Shown here piece after piece: positions 17,550 through 21,577 of a stretch of DNA of 21,577 nt (positions are counted from its first letter, which is position 1; each line of letters opens with the position of its first letter). Under the pieces are notes generated by a model, which saw only the letters and a list, made by a program, of their open reading frames with translations, was not told the origin of the DNA and made no database searches. Origin of the DNA: Chloroflexota bacterium. Its GTDB lineage: Bacteria; Chloroflexota; Anaerolineae; B4-G1. The stretch is taken from NCBI GenBank assembly GCA_011046405.1, contig DSAR01000386.1:1-21577 (forward strand), written 5' to 3'. A program made the position numbers and the translations under genes.

Positions 17550-18608
17550 ATGGTTATCGTGATGAAGCCGGAAGCGGAACAAGACGATGTACAGCAGGTT
17601 GCCGATCGTATCACCGGGCTGGGATTGCACGCCCAGTCGGTCGAACAGCAGGATCGAACGATCATCAACGTCGTGGAGCGTAACGGCGTAGGGCGTGATG
17701 GGAGCGCGCGTGAGGAGTCGGTCGAGCGGATGCGCGGGGTGGAGCAGGTCAAACGGGATCTACCACCCTTCAAGCTCGCCAGCCGCGAGGTCAAGGCGGA
17801 GGATACGGTGGTCCGGATCAACGGCGTCACCATCGGCGGTGACCGGCTGGCAGTGATGGCCGGGCCGTGCGCGGTGGAGAGCCGAGATCAGATGCGCCAG
17901 GTCTCCCGGACGGTGAAGGAGGCTGGCGTGCACATCCTGCGGGGCGGCGCTTTCAAACCCCGCACGTCACCCTATAGTTTCCAGGGGTTGGGATTGGAGG
18001 GGCTCCAGATCTTGGCCGAGATGCGGGCTGAGTTCAATCTGCTGGTCGTGACCGAGGTGATGGCCCCGGAGGAGGTGCTCCTGGTGGCCGAGCACGCCGA
18101 TATTCTCCAGATCGGCGCCCGCAATATGCAGAACTACGCGCTTCTGCACGCCGTGGGACGGGTGCAGCGACCGGTGTTGCTCAAGCGGGGGATGATGTCC
18201 ACCGTCGAGGAGTTGTTGATGGCGGCTGAGTATATCCTCTCCCATGGGAACGAGCAGGTGATGCTGTGTGAGCGGGGCATCCGCACCTTCGAGAAGTACA
18301 CGCGCAACACCCTCGACATCAACGCCGTGCCCCTGCTCAAACATCTCAGCCACCTACCGGTGATCGTGGATCCCAGCCATGGGACGGGCCGGCGGGAGCT
18401 GGTGGAGCCGGTCTCCATGGCGGCCGTGGCCGCCGGGGCCGACGGATTGCTGGTCGAGATGCACCCCTGCCCGGAGGCGGCTCTTTCCGATGGCCCCCAG
18501 TCGCTGCGGCCCGAGGATTTCGCCGCGATGATGCACAAGCTGCGGCGGATGGCCGAGGTGATGGGTAAGCGGATCGATGCGGCGGAAGGCGCGCATGCGA
18601 ATGCTTGA
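17550..18608 (+). CDS. aroF: 3-deoxy-7-phosphoheptulonate (DAHP) synthase, type I-beta with N-terminal ferredoxin-like domain
   Basis: A 352-residue enzyme that condenses PEP and erythrose 4-phosphate, the entry step of aromatic synthesis. Residues 1-80 form the ferredoxin-like regulatory domain (MVIVMKPEAEQDDVQQVADR ... LPPFKLASRE) seen in Thermotoga-type DAHP synthases. The catalytic barrel has MAGPCAVES (metal ligand C107), RGGAFKPRTSPYSFQG (131-146), K212, VDPSHGTGRR (H277), E303 (VEMHP) and D314 (SDGP). ATG 17550 follows a G-rich GGGAGGGGG stretch. In relatives the N-terminal domain mediates inhibition by Phe or Tyr. Its place at the end of the trp operon implies co-induction by tryptophan starvation. 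It ends 22 bp from the convergent inositol-phosphatase-type gene. Confidence 0.93.
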   Translation: MVIVMKPEAEQDDVQQVADRITGLGLHAQSVEQQDRTIINVVERNGVGRDGSAREESVERMRGVEQVKRDLPPFKLASREVKAEDTVVRINGVTIGGDRLAVMAGPCAVESRDQMRQVSRTVKEAGVHILRGGAFKPRTSPYSFQGLGLEGLQILAEMRAEFNLLVVTEVMAPEEVLLVAEHADILQIGARNMQNYALLHAVGRVQRPVLLKRGMMSTVEELLMAAEYILSHGNEQVMLCERGIRTFEKYTRNTLDINAVPLLKHLSHLPVIVDPSHGTGRRELVEPVSMAAVAAGADGLLVEMHPCPEAALSDGPQSLRPEDFAAMMHKLRRMAEVMGKRIDAAEGAHANA

Positions 18609-18630
18609 TGATTGGGGATACGCGCTCGGA

Positions 18631-19401
18631 TCAATCATGCTGTCGCGGGGACAGCATCGACAACAGCGACTCGTGAAACAGGCCGTTGCTCGCCAGGCAG
18701 TCGGCGGCGTCGATGCGATAGAGGGCGCCATCCAGCGTGGTGCAGCGCCCCCCAGCTTCCTCGACCAGCAGTTGGCCGGCGGCGGTATCCCAGGGCTTGA
18801 GCCCCAGGTTGAAGTAGGTGTCCATCCAGCCAGCCGCGACGTAGGCCAGGGCCAGGGCAGCTGAGCCCAGGCCGCGCACGGTGCCACAGTGGGGAGCGAT
18901 ACGTTGCAGCGCCGCCAATACCTGTGCCCGGACAACGTCCTGGTGGCCCCAATCGAGCCCGATCAGGGCGTGGCTCATCTCGGTCACACTGCTGGTTTGC
19001 ATAGGCGCACCGTTGAGACGTGCGCCACCATCCCGTTCGGCCACGAACGTCTGCTGGCGCAGCGGGTCATGAATGACGCCGATCATGGGGGTGCCCTGCG
19101 ACAGGACGCCGATGGAGACGGAGAAGACGGGGATACGATGGGCGTAATTGCTCGTTCCGTCCAGGGGGTCCACGACCCAGGTGTATTCACTCTCGCTTCC
19201 GACCTCGCCCGCTTCTTCCGAAAGAATCGCGTGATCGGGAAACCGTTCCTGGATCACGTTCAAGATCGCGTCCTCCGCCTCTCGATCTGTCGCCGTCACG
19301 ATGTCCCGGTATCCCTTGACGCTCACGTCCCGTGTTTCTGGATATCGTTTTGCAATCACACGACCAGCCCGGTGGGTGGCCTCAATCGCTGTCTGTAACA
19401 T
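18631..19401 (-). CDS. Inositol monophosphatase family protein
   Basis: A 256-residue Mg-dependent phosphatase of the IMPase/SuhB/FBPase-IV group. The metal-binding motifs are intact: LSEEAG (E63), WVVDPLDGTSNYAH (D78, D81) and KPWDTAAGQLLVEEAGG (D205). The substrate may be inositol-1-phosphate, fructose-1,6-bisphosphate, histidinol phosphate or PAP and cannot be decided from motifs. The ATG at 19401 has AGGGAGAG just upstream on the minus strand. It lies directly downstream of the decayed region and may rely on a promoter within it. Confidence 0.93.
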   Translation of the reverse strand: MLQTAIEATHRAGRVIAKRYPETRDVSVKGYRDIVTATDREAEDAILNVIQERFPDHAILSEEAGEVGSESEYTWVVDPLDGTSNYAHRIPVFSVSIGVLSQGTPMIGVIHDPLRQQTFVAERDGGARLNGAPMQTSSVTEMSHALIGLDWGHQDVVRAQVLAALQRIAPHCGTVRGLGSAALALAYVAAGWMDTYFNLGLKPWDTAAGQLLVEEAGGRCTTLDGALYRIDAADCLASNGLFHESLLSMLSPRQHD

Positions 19402-19456
19402 TCTCTCCCTTTTTTCCGCTTACACTATCCAGCCTTCCATTTTTCGAGGCAAGCAG

Positions 19457-19615
19457 TCAGTGAATGCAGCCGTCGAAGACGTAGCCCTTGCGTTTCCACG
19501 ACGTGCAGAGTCCTCCGGGCAGTGTATGCAACTCGAAAATTTTCGTGTCGTAGCCATTCATTTGCCCGTAACATCCGGCAGACAGCCCGGCGACGTCCGC
19601 ACCAATGATGATGAA
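19457..19615 (-). pseudogene. N-terminal fragment of an FAD-dependent oxidoreductase (phytoene-desaturase-like)
   Basis: FIIIGADVAGLSAGCYGQMN followed by GYDTKIFELHTLPGGLCTSW and KRKGYVFDGCIH is the dinucleotide-binding start of the large NAD(P)/FAD oxidoreductases related to carotenoid desaturases. The usual GxGxxG reads GADVAG, so the second glycine is lost. The frame stops after about 50 residues, against roughly 500 in intact members, and it lacks its own start, continuing from a foreign upstream fragment. Confidence 0.82.
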
Positions 19616-19621
19616 TGGTCC

Positions 19622-19828
19622 CCAACATTTTTCGCCCTGGCTTAACCATTCGCACACGCGCCGGACGCTTTGCGGCTGCTGCGTCAGGTCGAGTAACACA
19701 GGCGCGTCCCGGCCCAGCGGATGTTCGGAAAATTCTGCCAGCAACCGTTCCCAGGTCTGCCGGGCCGCTGTGACGTCGCCCATCAGAAGATGGGTCATGC
19801 CAAGACGGAACAAAATGCAAGGGGAATA
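19622..19828 (-). pseudogene. TPR-like protein fragment
   Basis: The stretch YSPCILFRLGMTHLLMGDVT followed by AARQTWERLLAEFSEHPLGR has the spacing of a tetratricopeptide helix pair. It then degrades and runs in the same frame into the oxidoreductase fragment. There is no full domain and no credible ribosome binding site. Confidence 0.55.
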
Positions 19829-20078
19829 GCCGCTTGCCAAGCCCATAGAGCAGCAGCGCCAGGACGATGATCAACACCCCTGTGGTAACCTGGTGGACGG
19901 TGCGTATCAGCGTATAGTCCAGCTTGTCCATACTCATCAGCGCGCCGTTGGCAAACAGGGCGATGACGCACAGCGCCGTCACGACGAGCAACACGATGAC
20001 GAGCGCCTGGCTTTCCATCCCTCGCAGCAGGTTGACTACCTGGATCGCCGTCACGACGACCGCGTCCAGCGCGATCAA
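19808..20078 (-). pseudogene. Fragment of a small membrane protein
   Basis: From a TTG at 20078 the frame gives about 90 residues with two or three hydrophobic segments (ALVIVLLVVTALCVIALFAN and GVLIIVLALLLYGLGKRL). It then loses membrane character at about 19808 and continues out of register to a distant stop at 19425. I do not recognise the family. It starts 7 bp after the GNAT stop and may once have been a coupled gene. Confidence 0.5.
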
Positions 20079-20085
20079 CTTGCTT

Positions 20086-20700
20086 TCATCCGCCGCGCAC
20101 CATCTCCCACATCGGCAGGTTGACCACAGGCAGGACGATCTGTTTGACGACGGTGAACCCCAGGTGCTCGTACATGTGGACGTTGCTCTCGGTTTCTGTC
20201 TCCAGATAGAGCGCCCTCCCGGTCTGTTCGCCCTGTTCGATCAGCGCCCGCAATAGCTTGCCGGCAAAACCGCGCCCTTGCAAGGCCGGTGCCACGCCAA
20301 TGACCATGAGGTAAAAGTACGGTGTGTCCTTCATAATGGCTTGGCGGTCGATTTCGATTGGTCTGAAGATGGAACCCATCTTTTTGCTGATATCGATACC
20401 TATTTTCATCCCCGCCCAGAGCGCTCCACTGCGCAGCATGCGCCAGAGGGTCATGTTGGCCAACTCGCCCGGCGTCCAGGCGGCAACCCCTTCCAGGTTT
20501 TCCGAAGGGGCATAGACCTGGCCGTATTTGGCGCAATAACGGATTGGGGTTTCAAAGACGCTCACCCGCTGTGTTGGCGTTGCCTCTTCCAGGACCGCGT
20601 TCCAGAGCGGGTCGTCTTGGAAGGCGTCGGACAGCACGGCGGCGGCCTGGGACAAGTCCTTTTTCTGTAGACGGTACAGCGCGTCCAGTTTTCCTGACAT
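20086..20700 (-). CDS. GNAT-family N-acetyltransferase
   Basis: A 204-residue protein with the acetyl-CoA site in its C-terminal half: YLMVIGVAPALQGRGFAGKL (QGRGFAGK at 141-148), then LYLETETESNVHMYEHLGFT. The N-terminal region (AFQDDPLWNAVLEE) resembles the fungal/bacterial GNAT group often labelled acetyltransferase without known substrate. ATG 20700 is chosen; GAGAGG lies 8 nt upstream on the minus strand. It sits 12 bp downstream of the flavodoxin remnant and is the only intact gene in this decayed stretch. Confidence 0.88.
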   Translation of the reverse strand: MSGKLDALYRLQKKDLSQAAAVLSDAFQDDPLWNAVLEEATPTQRVSVFETPIRYCAKYGQVYAPSENLEGVAAWTPGELANMTLWRMLRSGALWAGMKIGIDISKKMGSIFRPIEIDRQAIMKDTPYFYLMVIGVAPALQGRGFAGKLLRALIEQGEQTGRALYLETETESNVHMYEHLGFTVVKQIVLPVVNLPMWEMVRGG

Positions 20701-20712
20701 CAATGCATCCTC

Positions 20713-20937
20713 TCACGCCGATGGCGCGAGGATGCGCCGCGCCCAGTCCGCCGCGCGTTCCAGTTCACCGTCCCGCAGCGGGCCTTTTTCGCCTTCCACA
20801 AAAAAGCCGGCCGACGGCATCGCCCGAATTCCGCCCTTCTTGATGAGTCGCGCCTCGCATCCTAGCGCCGCGCCCATCGCCTGGGCAACCTTTTCCGTGT
20901 TGCCAAAGGCAGAATCGTAGATAATCAACATGTTCAT
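20713..20937 (-). pseudogene. Internally deleted flavodoxin
   Basis: The first 26 residues or so (MNMLIIYDSAFGNTEKVAQA) are a normal flavodoxin start with the FMN phosphate loop. From about residue 31 the protein resumes with the conserved C-terminal end (GFFVEGEKGPLRDGELERAA DWARRI). The middle of the domain, including both isoalloxazine loops, is missing, leaving 74 residues instead of about 140-180. The start is well supported: AAGGAGG lies 5 nt before the ATG (CCTCC at 20943-20947). The frame is kept, so a short product could be made but could not fold as a flavodoxin. Confidence 0.82.
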
Positions 20938-20967
20938 CTTGACCTCCTTGAAAAATAACGTCAAAAG

Positions 20968-21059
20968 GCATCTTCTCAATAAAGTGGGGGGTTTGTTGGA
21001 CGAGAAACCAGGTTTTTCTGAAAAATCTGGTTTCTTTCCCCGAATCATTGAAAATTTAC
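20968..21059. mobile_element. MITE copy C (92 bp), degenerate right end
   Basis: The left end GCATCTTCTCAATAA matches copies A and B. The right end (TCATTGAAAATTTAC) is an imperfect inverse. The inner palindrome is 21003-21017 with 21021-21035. The direct repeat GTCAAAAG (20960-20967 and 21060-21067) flanks it; the identity extends two bases further (ACGTCAAAAG). Confidence 0.8.
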
Positions 21060-21088
21060 GTCAAAAGTTTCGGTGGAATAATCTTTCA

Positions 21089-21178
21089 TTAGGGCCTAAC
21101 CAATAGAATCCTTGTACAGCGAGCAAGAATTTGGTGGCCAAAGGCTCCTTTTTGGCTCTGGCTCTGCCAGGTTAGGAT
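21089..21178. repeat. Dispersed repeat R2, copy 2
   Basis: TTAGGGCCTAACC to GGTTAGGAT. It matches copy 1 (15357-15447) over its whole length with a few substitutions and a 1-bp length difference. No target duplication is evident. It lies immediately downstream of the coding remnant at 21172-21412. Confidence 0.88.
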
Positions 21179-21412
21179 ATCCTTTGGCGAGCACAAGCCG
21201 CCAGCGCCGCCAACACCGGCAGGCCAACATCAAAGACGAAAAACAACAAGCCGCCTAACGTCAGCATTGCCGGGCCAAAGAAATACCCCAACAGCCAACT
21301 GCTCGGCAGCCAGAACGCCATCAAAACGAGCGGTGCGTATTCCGATGAAATCGTCCACGTGTTCCGATCATGCCGTCCACTGCCAGAGCGAAGCGACGCC
21401 AGCATTGATATT
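21172..21412 (-). pseudogene. C-terminal fragment of an unidentified membrane protein
   Basis: On the minus strand SSEYAPLVLMAFWLPSSWLL, GYFFGPAMLTLGGLLFFVFD and VGLPVLAALAACARQRIS form two or three hydrophobic segments. Upstream the frame is interrupted by the nested MITEs at 21413, and its stop falls in the edge of repeat R2. The family is not recognised. Confidence 0.4.
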
Positions 21413-21577
21413 GTATCTTCGTAACTACTCAACCCAGCCCTCTGCTGTGCTGGAGAATGGGGGTTTGGGGTGTGTGGCGGTCGCGAAGCGACCGCCACAC
21501 ACCCCAAACCTCCGCCCATCCCCTGCAAACGGGCAGCAGGCTGAGTAGTTACGTATCTTCTCAATAAGTTGGGGAGC
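21413..21577. mobile_element. MITE copy E (same family as copy B), interrupted and cut by the window edge
   Basis: The first 8 bp (GTATCTTC, 21413-21420) are separated from the rest by element D. After 21560 the element continues TCAATAAGTTGGGGAGC. The rejoined 25 nt equal the end of copy B (complement of 10237-10261) base for base. The remainder lies outside the window. Confidence 0.75.
21421..21552. mobile_element. MITE copy D (132 bp), nested in copy E
   Basis: The inverted ends are GTAACTACTCA and TGAGTAGTTAC, with related AACCCAGCC/GGC further in. A perfect 23-bp inner palindrome is at 21462-21484 with 21488-21510 (loop GAA). The 8-bp duplication GTATCTTC lies on both sides. The bases before the two copies differ (T and C), so the duplication is exactly 8 bp. 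GTAA ends with 8-bp duplications are known for IS66-family elements. Confidence 0.88.

Overview
The window looks like a chromosomal segment from an uncultured Chloroflexota bacterium (Anaerolineae-like). This is inferred from gene content and style, not from a marker gene. The coding DNA is GC-rich. There is a Ser/Thr kinase with a Thr/Pro-rich linker and an NBR1-type Ig-like ectodomain, a two-gene minimal SUF system, an aldehyde:ferredoxin oxidoreductase with its own MoaD-like partner, and spacers full of heptamer and CACGAA-type repeats. No rRNA, tRNA or CRISPR array was seen.

Layout. 1-3820 (+): the 3' end of an aldehyde:ferredoxin oxidoreductase gene, an intrinsic terminator, a MoaD/ThiS-like carrier, a MATE exporter, an M24 peptidase and a TM1367-type cyclophilin-like protein. 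3831-4718 (-): a soluble histidine kinase. 5017-6799 (+): SufC-like ATPase and SufB/D-like scaffold, overlapping by 8 nt. 6809-8827 (-): the membrane Ser/Thr kinase. 8828-9773: repeats, one MITE-like element and a larC pseudogene. 9770-18608 (+): a full tryptophan operon. It has a consensus sigma70 promoter, a tRNA-Trp T-box leader, a single trpE-trpG-trpD reading frame, then trpC, trpF, trpB, trpA and a DAHP synthase gene. Together these encode the pathway-entry step and every chorismate-to-tryptophan activity. 18631-19401 (-): inositol-monophosphatase family protein. 19457-21412 (-): mostly decayed material: an intact GNAT acetyltransferase among fragments of an FAD oxidoreductase, a TPR-like protein, membrane proteins and an internally deleted flavodoxin. 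20968-21577 also carries nested MITEs and a 90-bp dispersed repeat.

Main discoveries. (1) A family of small non-autonomous elements has GTATCTTCTCAATAA-like inverted ends, an inner palindrome and 8-bp target duplications. One 110-bp copy sits exactly in the apical loop of the T-box antiterminator. (2) Just outside the window's right edge another copy begins, and it is itself interrupted by a related 132-bp element with GTAAC ends. That element also made an 8-bp duplication, a pattern fitting IS66-type transposition. (3) TrpE, TrpG and TrpD are fused in one 1089-codon frame, yet each internal domain keeps its own Shine-Dalgarno and ATG. (4) Four gene junctions are filled with degenerate 7-bp periodic repeats.
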